From contig NZ_SLXM01000001.1 of the NCBI RefSeq assembly GCF_004345825.1, forward strand, positions 558,001-622,000: a DNA stretch of 64,000 nucleotides, read 5' to 3'. Numbering within the stretch: the first letter of the stretch is position 1; each line of letters starts with the position of its first letter. The position numbers were made by a program, and so were the translations under genes. Shown in pieces: positions 8,308 through 17,662 of this stretch. The notes beneath the pieces were generated by a model. That model saw only the letters and a program-made list of their open reading frames with translations, did not search any database and had not been told where the DNA came from. Source of the stretch: Tenacibaculum skagerrakense (GTDB lineage Bacteria > Bacteroidota > Bacteroidia > Flavobacteriales > Flavobacteriaceae).

Positions 8308-9429
8308 ATGATTTTTAATTTTATTTAAAATCGTTTTATAATCGTTTTTATTATTTACAAAATCTAATTCAGATACATCAATTACCAAGATGTTCAAATC
8401 TCGTTGTGTTTTAATAAAGTTTATGTATCCTTCGTGGATTTTTTCTAAGTAGGTAGCTTCTATATTCTGTTCGTACGCTCTGCCGCGTTTATGAATGTTT
8501 TGAAGTAATCTTTCTGTGTTTTGATATAAATACACATACAAGTCAGGTTTAACGATTTCCTTGTACATTAAATCGAACATTTTACGATATAATTTATATT
8601 CATCGTTATGTAAGGTAACCTGTGCAAAAATCAACGATTTAAAAATATAATAATCGGAAACAATAAAGTTTTTAAACAAATCAAACTGCGCTAAATCATC
8701 AGAAAGTTGTTGGTAACGGTCTGCTAAAAAACTCATTTCTAAAGGGAAAGCATAGCGCTCTTCGTCTTTGTAAAATTTTGGTAAAAAAGGATTATCAGCA
8801 AATCGTTCTAAAACAATTTTAGCATTAAATTCATCTGACATCATTTTTGCCAACGTAGTTTTACCAGCTCCAATATTACCTTCAATGGCAATATAATTGT
8901 ATTTTTCTGCAATTGAAATTGGTCGAACTAGTTGTTTCTCAATTTTGAAAATTTCAGAATTATCTACACAATTTTGTAAGCAACTGCCTATTTGCTTTTT
9001 CTCAATTGGATGAATAACGGTATTTGCGATATCAGCTAAAGGAGCCAAAGCAAACTTTCGTTCTAACATTCTTGGATGAGGAACAATTAAATTTTTAGAG
9101 AAAATAATTTCATCATCAAAAAGAAGAATGTCGAGATCAATTAATCGATCCGCATATTGGTTGTTTTCTTTACGAACTCTACCTAATTCTTTTTCAATAA
9201 CTAAAAGTTTTTCAATTAACTCTTCAGGAGGTAAGTAGGTAGAAACTTTAACACAAGTATTATAGAAATTATCACCATCAAATCCCCATGAAGAAGTTTC
9301 ATAAATGGAAGCAATACTCAAAACACTACCAATTTCATCTGCAATTAAATCTATTGCATCTTGTAGGTTTTTGAGCTTGTCTCCTTGATTTGTTCCTAAT
9401 GATAAGTATGTAATACGTTGTATTTTCAA
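8290..9429 (-). CDS. folK: HPPK (FolK)-deoxynucleoside kinase fusion
   Basis: Two enzymes in one chain. Residues 1 to about 150 are 6-hydroxymethyl-dihydropterin pyrophosphokinase of folate synthesis (YLSLGTNQGD, YETSSWGF, YADRLIDLDILLFDD, VPHPRM). Residues from about 175 on are a deoxyribonucleoside kinase, with P-loop GNIGAGKTT (184-192), a substrate-binding VLERFADNPFLPKFY segment and the lid KRGRAYEQ. No ATG begins the frame; the TTG at 9427-9429, giving a start in KIQRITYLSLGTNQ, aligns best with HPPK proteins, while the frame can run up to 9450. A separate single-domain dNK lies at 25138-25752. I recall this fusion from other Bacteroidota; it is not an assembly error because the frame is continuous. 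Confidence 0.9.
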   Translation of the reverse strand: MKIQRITYLSLGTNQGDKLKNLQDAIDLIADEIGSVLSIASIYETSSWGFDGDNFYNTCVKVSTYLPPEELIEKLLVIEKELGRVRKENNQYADRLIDLDILLFDDEIIFSKNLIVPHPRMLERKFALAPLADIANTVIHPIEKKQIGSCLQNCVDNSEIFKIEKQLVRPISIAEKYNYIAIEGNIGAGKTTLAKMMSDEFNAKIVLERFADNPFLPKFYKDEERYAFPLEMSFLADRYQQLSDDLAQFDLFKNFIVSDYYIFKSLIFAQVTLHNDEYKLYRKMFDLMYKEIVKPDLYVYLYQNTERLLQNIHKRGRAYEQNIEATYLEKIHEGYINFIKTQRDLNILVIDVSELDFVNNKNDYKTILNKIKNHTNKSS

Positions 9430-9557
9430 TGCAGATAAATATGAACACAAAGAAACAAAACCTTATATGATTAATGTTAATTTTTAATCTGTTTTTTTAT
9501 ACTGGATGCACTAAAAATAATATGACTACGTTTGCTAATAAATCAATCCCTAAAGTC

Positions 9558-11693
9558 ATGAAAACCGACAAAATCAAACTATTTTTTTTATTATTAATCA
9601 TTAAAAACTTATCGTTATTTGCTCAAAACACATATTATGTAGCAATAGAAGGAGATGATAGTAACACAGGAACAGAAATTAGTCCGTTTAAAACATTTAA
9701 TAAAGCTGTGTCTACAATGACTCCTGGTAGTACTTGTATTATTAGAGAAGGTGTTTATGAAGAGCAATTATTTGTAAATAAAAATGGATCTGAAGGACAT
9801 TATTTGACATTTAAAGCTGCTGATGGAGAAAATGTAACTATAAAAGCTACTACTTTTATTAATGGTTGGCAATTACATTCAGGAAATATTTACAAGACAT
9901 CAGTAGATATGTCTATTGAAGAGAGATTTAGAAATGTATATCATAATGAAGCTTATATGGATTTGGCAAGATGGCCAAATAATGAAGATAATAACAGGTT
10001 TACATTAGATTGTAAGTTTATAGAAAACGGGGGAAATAACTTTTTTACGCTTACTGAAGTTCCAGACTTCGATTGGGCTGGTGGCTTGGTATACTATATT
10101 GGTGGACATTCTGGTACGAGTTGGACTAGGAGAATTACAAGTAGTACGACAACGAGAATTGAACATGATGGTGTAGATATTACAAAATGGCCTTTCGATC
10201 CACACAACCCAACTATTTTAAGAAACGGGCATAGAGGTCAATTGTATTTATTTAATATACTAGAAGCTTTAGATTATGCTAGAGAGTGGTACTATGATGA
10301 AGGAACTAAAACATTATATTTTCAAACAGAAGATGGTTTAAAACCTGAAGATGATACTGTAGAGTATGCTACTCATAAATTTACAGCAGAATTAAGAGGA
10401 GATTATATTAAAATACAAGGAATAAAGTTTTTTGGAGGTAGTATAAAAATTACAGGAGATTTTAATGTTTTTGAAAATAATGAAGTAGTCCATGGCAGTG
10501 AAGGTTTCGATAATTTAGCAAGTACTTCAGCTGGAGTTGGTGAATCAGCCATTGAAGTTTTAGGACCGAGTACAGTTATAAGAAATTGTAGAATAAATCA
10601 TAGCTCATCTAACGGAATTTCAATTCAAAATTGGGCGGGAGCTCATAATTCAATTATTGAAAACAATACTATCTCTAACATTGATTATTTAGGAATTCAT
10701 GCTACTCCTATTAGATCTACTGCTAATAATGTAAAGGTATTAAAAAACACAGTTTTTAACTCAGGGAGAGATGGTATTTATGTGAGCGGAAATACTTGTG
10801 AGGTGGCATATAACGATGTTTCTAAAGCGCAATTAATTAATGCAGATTCAGGTGTGTTTTATACTGTAGGAAATGATGATTTAAAAGGAACTGAAGTTCA
10901 TCATAATTGGTTTCACGATTCTAAACCACCTACTTATGCAGGAATAAAAGCTGCTGGGATTTATTTAGATAATAATAGTAAAGGATATGTAGTACATCAT
11001 AATGTGGTGTGGAATGTATCTTGGTCTGGTTATCAGGTAAACTGGGAAAATTGGAATTTAGATTTTTTTCATAATACTTTGTGGGATTGTGGTCAAGCAA
11101 TGGCTTCTTGGGTAAACGGTTACGAACAAAAAAATAATAGAGTCTATAATAATTATTCTAACGTAGGTGACTGGTTTAATGAAACAGGTTTTGATGTAAA
11201 AGATAATTTGATAACAGCAGTTTCGCCTTTTGTAGATGCCAATGCTCAGAATTTTTCTCCTGTAGAAACAGGATTAGTGGTTGATAAAGGTGTAGTTGTT
11301 TCTGGTTTTACAAAGCTATTTAATGGAACTGCTCCAGACCTTGGAGCTTATGAGTATGATGGTACTGCTTGGACAGCAGGCGTGAATGCCATAGAGGATG
11401 TAGGAAGTACTTTAAGCTCTGAAGATATAGTTAAAGATGATTCTGTTGAAACTATGTATCCGAATCCTGCTAATGATATATTAAATATGAATCTTAATAA
11501 TTCTCTAGATTTTAGTAATTCATCAATAGAAATTTTTTCTATATTGGGAAATAAAGTAAAGTCGTTTGATATTGAAAAGAAGGTTATTGATGGAAAAGTA
11601 ACGATACCAATTTCCGATTTAACAACAGGGAATTATTTAGTAAAAGTGATTTTACGAGACAGAATTAGTAACAAAATATTAGTAAAAAAATAA
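9558..11693 (+). CDS. Secreted right-handed beta-helix protein with T9SS sorting domain
   Basis: Signal peptide (MKTDKIKLFFLLLIIKN...FAQ) supports the start at 9558; the frame is open further up to 9474 but the added residues do not look like part of it. The mature N-terminus (EGDDSNTGTEISPFKTFNKA) is the typical opening of pectate-lyase-like/DUF1565 beta-helix proteins. Residues about 300-520 carry many N-G-I/N-N-x-V turns of a parallel beta-helix. The last about 85 residues (YPNPANDILN ... GNYLVKVI ... KILVKK) are a type A T9SS C-terminal sorting domain, so the protein is probably exported to the cell surface or medium. Polysaccharide lyase or another glycan-acting role is plausible; I see no motif fixing the substrate. 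Confidence 0.85.
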   Translation: MKTDKIKLFFLLLIIKNLSLFAQNTYYVAIEGDDSNTGTEISPFKTFNKAVSTMTPGSTCIIREGVYEEQLFVNKNGSEGHYLTFKAADGENVTIKATTFINGWQLHSGNIYKTSVDMSIEERFRNVYHNEAYMDLARWPNNEDNNRFTLDCKFIENGGNNFFTLTEVPDFDWAGGLVYYIGGHSGTSWTRRITSSTTTRIEHDGVDITKWPFDPHNPTILRNGHRGQLYLFNILEALDYAREWYYDEGTKTLYFQTEDGLKPEDDTVEYATHKFTAELRGDYIKIQGIKFFGGSIKITGDFNVFENNEVVHGSEGFDNLASTSAGVGESAIEVLGPSTVIRNCRINHSSSNGISIQNWAGAHNSIIENNTISNIDYLGIHATPIRSTANNVKVLKNTVFNSGRDGIYVSGNTCEVAYNDVSKAQLINADSGVFYTVGNDDLKGTEVHHNWFHDSKPPTYAGIKAAGIYLDNNSKGYVVHHNVVWNVSWSGYQVNWENWNLDFFHNTLWDCGQAMASWVNGYEQKNNRVYNNYSNVGDWFNETGFDVKDNLITAVSPFVDANAQNFSPVETGLVVDKGVVVSGFTKLFNGTAPDLGAYEYDGTAWTAGVNAIEDVGSTLSSEDIVKDDSVETMYPNPANDILNMNLNNSLDFSNSSIEIFSILGNKVKSFDIEKKVIDGKVTIPISDLTTGNYLVKVILRDRISNKILVKK

Positions 11694-11702
11694 GAAACAA
11701 AT

Positions 11703-11738
11703 AAAAATCGTCAAGTAAAATTTTACTTGACGATTTTT
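11703..11738. terminator. Bidirectional terminator between beta-helix gene and pnp
   Basis: Perfect 36-bp palindrome with arms of 18 bp (AAAAATCGTCAAGTAAAA and its complement), flanked by A and T runs suited to both strands. Confidence 0.9.
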
Positions 11739-11759
11739 TAATATACTAGTTAGAAGTTT

Positions 11760-13979
11760 TTAAGATTCTTTTCTGTTTTCTCTAGGTTTTCTGTCGTCAC
11801 GACGATTATCTCTAGATCCTCTATCTTTATTATCTCTTGGTGGCTTTGATACATGACCTTCTGGTTTAGGTAATAAAGCTTTACGAGATACCTTTTCTTT
11901 ACGAGTTTTTGGGTCTACACCGAAGTATTTTACATCAATAATATCACCAACATTAACAACATCAGTAACGTTATTAGTGCGTTCCCAAGCTAATTCAGAA
12001 ATGTGTAATAAAACTTCATTTCCAGGAGCTTCTGTATATTCAACAACAGCACCAAATTCAAGAATTTTTACAACCTTAGTTTCGTAAATGCTTCCTTTTT
12101 CTGGTTTAAAAGTAATTGCTTGAATTCTAGCTAATACTTTATCAATTCCTTCTTGATTAGTACCTAAAATTTCAACAATTCCTTCTTCTGTAGCTGGATC
12201 TTCATTTATTACAATAGTAGTTTCAGTTTCTTTTTGTAACTCTTGAATATGTTTACCACCTGGTCCAATAACTGCACCAATATATTCTCCAGCAATACGT
12301 ACTGTTACCATTTTTGGCGCGTGAGCTTTAACATCCTCATTTGGAGTGGCGATAGTGTCAGTTAACTTTTCTAAAATATGTAAACGTCCATCACGTGCCT
12401 GTTTTAAAGCTTTCACTAAAATTTCATAAGAAAGACCTTTGATTTTAATATCCATCTGACAAGCAGTAATTCCATCTGCAGTACCAGTAACTTTAAAGTC
12501 CATATCTCCTAAATGATCTTCATCTCCTAAGATATCAGATAATACCGCATAACGATCACCATCAGAGATTAATCCCATTGCAATTCCAGAAACAGGCTTT
12601 TTTAATTGTACACCAGCGTCCATTAATGCCATAGTACCAGAACAAACCGTTGCCATAGAAGACGAACCGTTACTTTCTAATACCTCAGATACAATACGAA
12701 CAGTGTAAGGACAATCTTCAGGAATCATTCCTTTTAAAGCACGTTGTGCTAAATTTCCGTGACCAATTTCACGACGAGAAGTACCTCTTAAAGGTCTTGC
12801 TTCACCCGTAGAAAAAGGAGGGAAGTTATAATGTAAATAGAAACGCTCTTCGTCTTGAACAGTTGGAGAGTCAATCATATTTGCATCTCTAGAAGTACCT
12901 AAAGTTACAGTTGCTAATGCTTGAGTTTCTCCTCTTGTAAAGATTGAAGAACCATGAGTTCTTGGTAAATAATCTACCTCACACCAAATTGGTCTAATAT
13001 CTGTAGTTGTACGTCCGTCTAAACGTAAACCTTCATTTAATGTTAAATCTCTTACCGCTGCTTTATGAGCTTTACTGAAATATTTAGAAACTAAATCTCC
13101 TTTTTCTTCTAATTCTTCCTCAGTAAACATTGCTAAAACTTCATCTTTCACCTCAGAAAAAGCCAATCCTCTTTCTTGTTTAGACGTTCCTTTTTTAGCG
13201 ATATCATAACATTTTTGATAAGCAGCTTCGTGAATTTTTGCAGCTAATTCTTCGTCTTCTGCTTCACCTTCATATTCACGAGTTTCTTTCTTTCCGAAAG
13301 CCTCAGCTAATTTTGTTTGAGCTTCACATTGAACTTTAATAGCTTCATGAGCAAAACGAATTGCGTCTGCCATTTCTTCTTCTGAAACTTCGTCCATTTC
13401 TCCTTCAACCATTGCAACGAAATCATTAGATGCACCAACCATTAAGTCGATATCTGCTTCTTTTAATTGTGCCGGGCTAGGGTTGATGATAAATTCTCCG
13501 TTAACACGTACTACACGTACTTCTGAAATTGGAGCTTCAAAAGGAATATCAGATAATTGAATTGCAGCTGAAGCAGCTAAACCTGCTAATGCATCTGGCA
13601 ACACTTCAGGGTCATGAGACATTAACTGAATCATTACCTGAGTTTCAGCATGATAATCTTTAGGGAATAATGGACGTAAAACACGATCCACTAAACGCAT
13701 TGTTAAAATCTCTTCGTTACTTGGCCTTGCCTCACGCTTCATAAATCCACCTGGGTATCTACCTGAGGCTGCAAATTTCTCTCTATAATCTACAGTTAAT
13801 GGTAAAAAGTCAATACCTGGGTTTGCAGTTCTTGCAGATACTACAGTTGCCAATAACATTGTGTCTCCCATTCTTACAACAACAGAACCGTCCGCTTGTT
13901 TTGCTAATTTTCCTGTTTCTAATGTGATAGTTCTTCCGTCTCCAAGTTCAATAACTTGGTTAAATACTTTTGGAATCAT
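11760..13979 (-). CDS. pnp: Polyribonucleotide nucleotidyltransferase (PNPase)
   Basis: Phosphorolytic 3'-5' exoribonuclease of RNA decay. The 739-residue chain has two RNase PH domains (about 1-230 and 310-540; [24 protein letters not shown] and [16 protein letters not shown] motifs), a KH domain (about 550-615, [10 protein letters not shown]) and an S1 domain (about 620-690), then a basic, Arg/Asp-rich tail that may bind RNA. rpsO lies directly upstream on the same strand, the rpsO-pnp order found in many bacteria, but a terminator separates them and pnp has its own -7 box. Confidence 0.97.
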   Translation of the reverse strand: MIPKVFNQVIELGDGRTITLETGKLAKQADGSVVVRMGDTMLLATVVSARTANPGIDFLPLTVDYREKFAASGRYPGGFMKREARPSNEEILTMRLVDRVLRPLFPKDYHAETQVMIQLMSHDPEVLPDALAGLAASAAIQLSDIPFEAPISEVRVVRVNGEFIINPSPAQLKEADIDLMVGASNDFVAMVEGEMDEVSEEEMADAIRFAHEAIKVQCEAQTKLAEAFGKKETREYEGEAEDEELAAKIHEAAYQKCYDIAKKGTSKQERGLAFSEVKDEVLAMFTEEELEEKGDLVSKYFSKAHKAAVRDLTLNEGLRLDGRTTTDIRPIWCEVDYLPRTHGSSIFTRGETQALATVTLGTSRDANMIDSPTVQDEERFYLHYNFPPFSTGEARPLRGTSRREIGHGNLAQRALKGMIPEDCPYTVRIVSEVLESNGSSSMATVCSGTMALMDAGVQLKKPVSGIAMGLISDGDRYAVLSDILGDEDHLGDMDFKVTGTADGITACQMDIKIKGLSYEILVKALKQARDGRLHILEKLTDTIATPNEDVKAHAPKMVTVRIAGEYIGAVIGPGGKHIQELQKETETTIVINEDPATEEGIVEILGTNQEGIDKVLARIQAITFKPEKGSIYETKVVKILEFGAVVEYTEAPGNEVLLHISELAWERTNNVTDVVNVGDIIDVKYFGVDPKTRKEKVSRKALLPKPEGHVSKPPRDNKDRGSRDNRRDDRKPRENRKES

Positions 13980-14075
13980 AAAATGTTTTTTTCTAATAAA
14001 AAATTACTTTAAGTTGTGTGTTGTGTTGTGTGTGTTGTTGTTTCAATGGAAGTTGAAGTAGAATACAACTTTTGC

Positions 14076-14083
14076 TAAAGATA
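14076..14083 (-). promoter_or_regulatory. -7 element for pnp
   Basis: TATCTTTA on the minus strand, 7 of 8 matches to TAnnTTTG, just past the rpsO terminator; implies a roughly 90-nt pnp leader. Confidence 0.4.
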
Positions 14084-14085
14084 AT

Positions 14086-14116
14086 AAAAAAGAGGCTGAA
14101 AATTCCAGCCTCTTTT
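14086..14116 (-). terminator. Rho-independent terminator after rpsO
   Basis: 11-bp perfect stem AAAAGAGGCTG / CAGCCTCTTTT with a 7-nt loop and T tail on the minus strand, between rpsO and pnp. Confidence 0.85.
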
Positions 14117-14125
14117 ATTTAGGTA

Positions 14126-14395
14126 TTACTTTCTAATTCCTAATTCTTTAATGATTGCACGATATCTGTTGATATCCTTTTTCTTTAGGTAGTCTAACAA
14201 GCTTCTACGCTTACCTACCATTTTCACTAACGAGCGCTCTGTGTTAAAATCCTTACGGTTTTTCTTTAAGTGCTCAGTTAAGTGGTTAATTCTGTGAGTA
14301 AATAACGCGATTTGTCCTTCTGCAGAACCAGTATCTTCAGCGCCTTTACCGTGCTTAGCAAAAATTTCTTGCTTTACTTCTTTAGTTAAATACAT
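14126..14395 (-). CDS. rpsO: 30S ribosomal protein uS15
   Basis: 89-residue primary 16S rRNA-binding protein of the 30S subunit. The family signature is clear: DTGSAEGQIALFTHRINHLT EHLK...KDFNTERSLVKMVGKRRSLL, followed by the C-terminal LDYLKKKDINRY segment. It is upstream of pnp and preceded by a perfect TACATTTG promoter box. Confidence 0.97.
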   Translation of the reverse strand: MYLTKEVKQEIFAKHGKGAEDTGSAEGQIALFTHRINHLTEHLKKNRKDFNTERSLVKMVGKRRSLLDYLKKKDINRYRAIIKELGIRK

Positions 14396-14447
14396 ACCAA
14401 TATTGTTTTAAATAATTTTAATGTACCAATGATTTTCATTGAAGTGG

Positions 14448-14455
14448 CAAATGTA
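14448..14455 (-). promoter_or_regulatory. -7 element for rpsO
   Basis: TACATTTG on the minus strand, a perfect match to TAnnTTTG, about 52 bp before the rpsO start codon. Confidence 0.6.
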
Positions 14456-14581
14456 CAACTATTTTTTGAAAGATTATGATAGGGGTTTGTCTAAATTGAA
14501 TAATCTTTTTGATAGGTTAAATTAAACCTTTTTTAAAACTCAAGGTCAAAGATGCAGATTAACTTTTAATACTTATTAATT

Positions 14582-15424
14582 ATGATACTTAAGGTTTTTA
14601 ATTTACGATTACTAACAATTATGGGAATGTTAATTTTTGCATCATGTTCAAATAACGATGGTTCAGATGATGTAGAAACTGATTTAAGCACAGATGATGT
14701 AGAAGCAGTTGTGTTAGCGGATGATATTACTTCTGATATTGATAATATCTTAGAAGATGACGATAATGATTTCAACTTACTAGGGAAAGGTGTAGATCAA
14801 AGTAAAAGTAGTATAGCAGATTGCGTTGTTCGAACTGTAGAAGAAAATCCTAATGAAAATACAATTACTATTACGTTAGATTTTGGAGATGGATGTGTTG
14901 GTAAACGTGGAAGAGAATTTAAAGGAAAAATAATTATTGTTTATGAAAGAACAGATACTGGATATTCTAAATCTGTAACTTTTGAAAGTTTTTCAATAGA
15001 TGGAAATGTACTTGAAGGGTCTAAATCAGTAGTTAAAGTAAAGGAAAATGAAAATGGAAATAAAGAAGCTACTCATACAGTAAATTTAACATTAACATTA
15101 TCTACAGGAGAAGTAGTATCTCTTGAAGGAACTAGAACAAGAGAAAAAATTGAAGGTGATGACACGGTTTTAAGAGGAGACGATGTGTATTTAATTTCAG
15201 GAAACTGGAAGTTTATAAATAAAAATGGAGTAGAATTTTCAGGAACTATTCTTGAGAAGTTAAGAAGAGAGTATGCCTGTAAATATATTGTAAGCGGAGT
15301 AACAGAAATCTCAAAAAATGGAAATGTGTATACATTAGATTTTGGAGATGGATCTTGTGATAATAAAGCTACCTTAACAAATGCAAATGGAGAAAGCATA
15401 GAGATTTCATTACGAAATAAATAG
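14582..15424 (+). CDS. Hypothetical lipoprotein with acidic linker
   Basis: Signal peptide with lipobox FASC (Cys22) marks a lipoprotein. A very acidic stretch follows (about 25-62, many Asp/Glu). The rest is beta-rich and includes two related motifs, ITLDFGDGCVGKRG and YTLDFGDGSCDNKA, about 140 residues apart, suggesting an internal repeat, each with a cysteine. Acidic post-Cys residues can act as a surface-export signal in Bacteroidota, so surface exposure is possible. No known domain recognised. It lies alone between rpsO and the convergent accD. Confidence 0.8.
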   Translation: MILKVFNLRLLTIMGMLIFASCSNNDGSDDVETDLSTDDVEAVVLADDITSDIDNILEDDDNDFNLLGKGVDQSKSSIADCVVRTVEENPNENTITITLDFGDGCVGKRGREFKGKIIIVYERTDTGYSKSVTFESFSIDGNVLEGSKSVVKVKENENGNKEATHTVNLTLTLSTGEVVSLEGTRTREKIEGDDTVLRGDDVYLISGNWKFINKNGVEFSGTILEKLRREYACKYIVSGVTEISKNGNVYTLDFGDGSCDNKATLTNANGESIEISLRNK

Positions 15425-15449
15425 GTAGTGTAGTAGTTTTTCAGTTAAA

Positions 15450-15476
15450 AAAAACCAGCCCAAAAGGCTGGTTTTT
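15450..15476. terminator. Bidirectional terminator between lipoprotein gene and accD
   Basis: AAAAACCAGCC / GGCTGGTTTTT, 11-bp stem, CAAAA loop, A run before and T run after. Confidence 0.9.
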
Positions 15477-15480
15477 ATTT

Positions 15481-16338
15481 TTATGCTCTAATATGTTGGT
15501 TTTGTATCAAATCTAAATACAAATTAACCTGTTTTTTTAAGTTTTTTCTTTCATAAATTGCATCTAAGAAACCGTGTTCTAAAACGAATTCAGATCTTTG
15601 GAATCCTTCTGGTAATTCTTTACCTGTTGTATCTTTAACAACTCTAGGTCCAGCAAAAGCAATTAATGCATTTGGTTCAGCGATATTAATATCTCCTAAC
15701 ATTGCAAAAGAAGCTGTTGTACCTCCTGTAGTAGGGTCTGTACATAAAGAAACATAAGGAATCTTAGCATCCGCAAGTTGAGCTAACTTAGCAGAAGTTT
15801 TTACTAATTGCATTAACGATAAAGAAGCTTCCATCATACGTGCTCCTCCTGATTTAGAAATCATTAAAAATGGAATGTTATGCTCAATTGAGTAATCGAT
15901 AGCTCTAGCTATTTTTTCTCCAACAACACTTCCCATTGATCCCCCAATGAAAGCAAAGTCCATTGAAGCAATCACTAAATCCTTACCTAATGATTTTCCA
16001 ACTGCTGTTCTAACAGCATCTTTTAATCCTGTTTTGTCTTGTGCGGCTTTTAATCGCTCAGGGTATTTTTTAGTGTCCTCAAATTTTAAAGGATCTTTAG
16101 CAGATAGTTTTTCGTTAAGTTCAGTAAACTCATTATTATCGAAGAATAGTTCAAAGTATTCTTTACTTCCTACTCTAACGTGATAACCATCTTCTGGACT
16201 AACATAAAGGTTTTTTCGTAACTCTTCAGTATCAATAATTTTTCCACTAGGAGTCTTGTACCATAAACCTTTAGGAGTGTCTTTCTTCTCTTCTGTAGGG
16301 GTTTGTATCCCTTTATCTTTTCGTTTAAACCAAGCCAT
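15481..16338 (-). CDS. accD: Acetyl-CoA carboxylase carboxyltransferase beta subunit, zinc-less
   Basis: Half of the carboxyltransferase that moves CO2 from biotin to acetyl-CoA for fatty acid synthesis. The crotonase-like core is intact ([47 protein letters not shown]). The N-terminal zinc ribbon, normally CxxC...CPxC, reads YKTPSGK ... YVSPEDGYH: Thr29 and Ser47/Asp50 replace cysteines and the fourth is lost, so no zinc can be held in the standard way. The 285-residue length is normal. This second zinc-ribbon loss in the window parallels DnaG. fba follows upstream on the same strand with about 100 bp between them. Confidence 0.95.
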   Translation of the reverse strand: MAWFKRKDKGIQTPTEEKKDTPKGLWYKTPSGKIIDTEELRKNLYVSPEDGYHVRVGSKEYFELFFDNNEFTELNEKLSAKDPLKFEDTKKYPERLKAAQDKTGLKDAVRTAVGKSLGKDLVIASMDFAFIGGSMGSVVGEKIARAIDYSIEHNIPFLMISKSGGARMMEASLSLMQLVKTSAKLAQLADAKIPYVSLCTDPTTGGTTASFAMLGDINIAEPNALIAFAGPRVVKDTTGKELPEGFQRSEFVLEHGFLDAIYERKNLKKQVNLYLDLIQNQHIRA

Positions 16339-16441
16339 ATTACGGTGTATTATAGTATTTAGTCAGTTTGTTAATAAGCCCGCAAAATAAGTAAAAAACT
16401 AAAGTTAATTACCAAATAAAACTAAAAAGTGATTTTTACAC

Positions 16442-17500
16442 CTATAATGTATTGATGTTGTTTAAGTCTTCAAAAGCCTTTTTTAAACGATTTTTAAAGG
16501 TTATTTCACCTTCACGAAGCCATTTACGTGGATCGTAATATTTTTTGTTAGGTACATCATCTCCTTCAGGGTTACCAATTTGAGTTTTTAAATATGGTAA
16601 GTTTTCAGTCATATAATCTCTAATCCCTTCATTGAAAGCGAATTGAAGATCTGTGTCAATATTCATTTTTATAACTCCGTAACCAATTGATTCACGAATT
16701 TCTTCAACTGTAGATCCTGATCCACCATGGAAAACAAAATCAATAGTATTGTGAGGAACATTGTATTTTTCAGAGATGTATTCTTGAGAATTCTTTAAAA
16801 TTTTTGGAGTTAATTTTACGTTTCCTGGTTTGTATACACCATGAACGTTTCCAAAAGCAGCAGCAACGGTAAATTGATCGCTAACTTTCATTAACTCTTC
16901 ATAAGCATAAGCAACTTCTTCTGGTTGTGTATATAATTTAGAGCTATCTACATCTGTATTATCAACACCATCTTCTTCACCACCAGTAATACCTAATTCA
17001 ATTTCTAAAGTCATACCCATTTTGCTCATTCTAGCTAAGTATTCTTTACAAATTTCTATATTTTCTTCGATTGGTTCTTCAGATAAATCAATCATGTGTG
17101 AGCTGAACAAAGATTTTCCAGTTTCAGCGAAATGTTTTTCACTAGCATCTAGTAATCCATCAATCCAAGGTAATAAGTTTTTAGCAGCATGATCTGTATG
17201 TAAAATTACAGGAATACCATAAGCTTCAGCTAATAAATGAATGTGTTTTGCTCCGGCAACAGCACCAGCAATGGCAGCTTTTTGATTTTCGTTAGATAAT
17301 CCCTTTCCTGCGTTAAATAATGCTCCTCCATTGGAGAATTGTATAATTACTGGGGCGTTAACTTCTTTAGCTGTTTCTAAAACAGCATTAATTGAATTAG
17401 AACCTACAACGTTTACAGCAGGTAATGCAAATGCTTTTTCTTTGGCTAATTTGAAAATCTCTTGAACTTCACGTCCAGTTGCAACTCCAGGTTTTATCAT
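16442..17500 (-). CDS. fbaA: Class II fructose-1,6-bisphosphate aldolase
   Basis: Zinc-dependent aldolase of glycolysis and gluconeogenesis, converting fructose-1,6-bisphosphate to DHAP and glyceraldehyde-3-phosphate. Asp103/His104 in ILHTDHAAKN are the catalytic Asp and a zinc ligand; HGVYKPG and the HGGSGS phosphate-binding motif follow. At 352 residues it is the E. coli-type (class IIA) size. A perfect TAGTTTTG -7 box lies 35 bp upstream. accD is next downstream on the same strand. Confidence 0.96.
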   Translation of the reverse strand: MIKPGVATGREVQEIFKLAKEKAFALPAVNVVGSNSINAVLETAKEVNAPVIIQFSNGGALFNAGKGLSNENQKAAIAGAVAGAKHIHLLAEAYGIPVILHTDHAAKNLLPWIDGLLDASEKHFAETGKSLFSSHMIDLSEEPIEENIEICKEYLARMSKMGMTLEIELGITGGEEDGVDNTDVDSSKLYTQPEEVAYAYEELMKVSDQFTVAAAFGNVHGVYKPGNVKLTPKILKNSQEYISEKYNVPHNTIDFVFHGGSGSTVEEIRESIGYGVIKMNIDTDLQFAFNEGIRDYMTENLPYLKTQIGNPEGDDVPNKKYYDPRKWLREGEITFKNRLKKAFEDLNNINTL

Positions 17501-17534
17501 TTTTTATAATTTAAGTTTGTGTCATGAATAGTAA

Positions 17535-17542
17535 CAAAACTA
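17535..17542 (-). promoter_or_regulatory. -7 element for fbaA
   Basis: TAGTTTTG on the minus strand, perfect TAnnTTTG, giving a leader of about 30 nt. Confidence 0.6.
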
Positions 17543-17610
17543 CATAATTTTTCGATTATAATGAGAAAAACAAGAAGAGATTACGATTACGTTATAGTTA
17601 AGTCTTATCA

Positions 17611-17642
17611 AAATAAGCTGTCTATATTGAGACAGCTTATTT
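17611..17642 (-). terminator. Terminator after the DoxX-like gene
   Basis: 13-bp perfect stem AAATAAGCTGTCT / AGACAGCTTATTT, 6-nt loop, 20 bp past the stop codon of the gene at 17663. Confidence 0.85.
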
Positions 17643-17662
17643 AGAATTGAAAATCTTAAATT

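Noticed and set aside
9474..9557. Longer form of the beta-helix protein
   Set aside because: A proper signal peptide starts at 9558; the extension would bury it.
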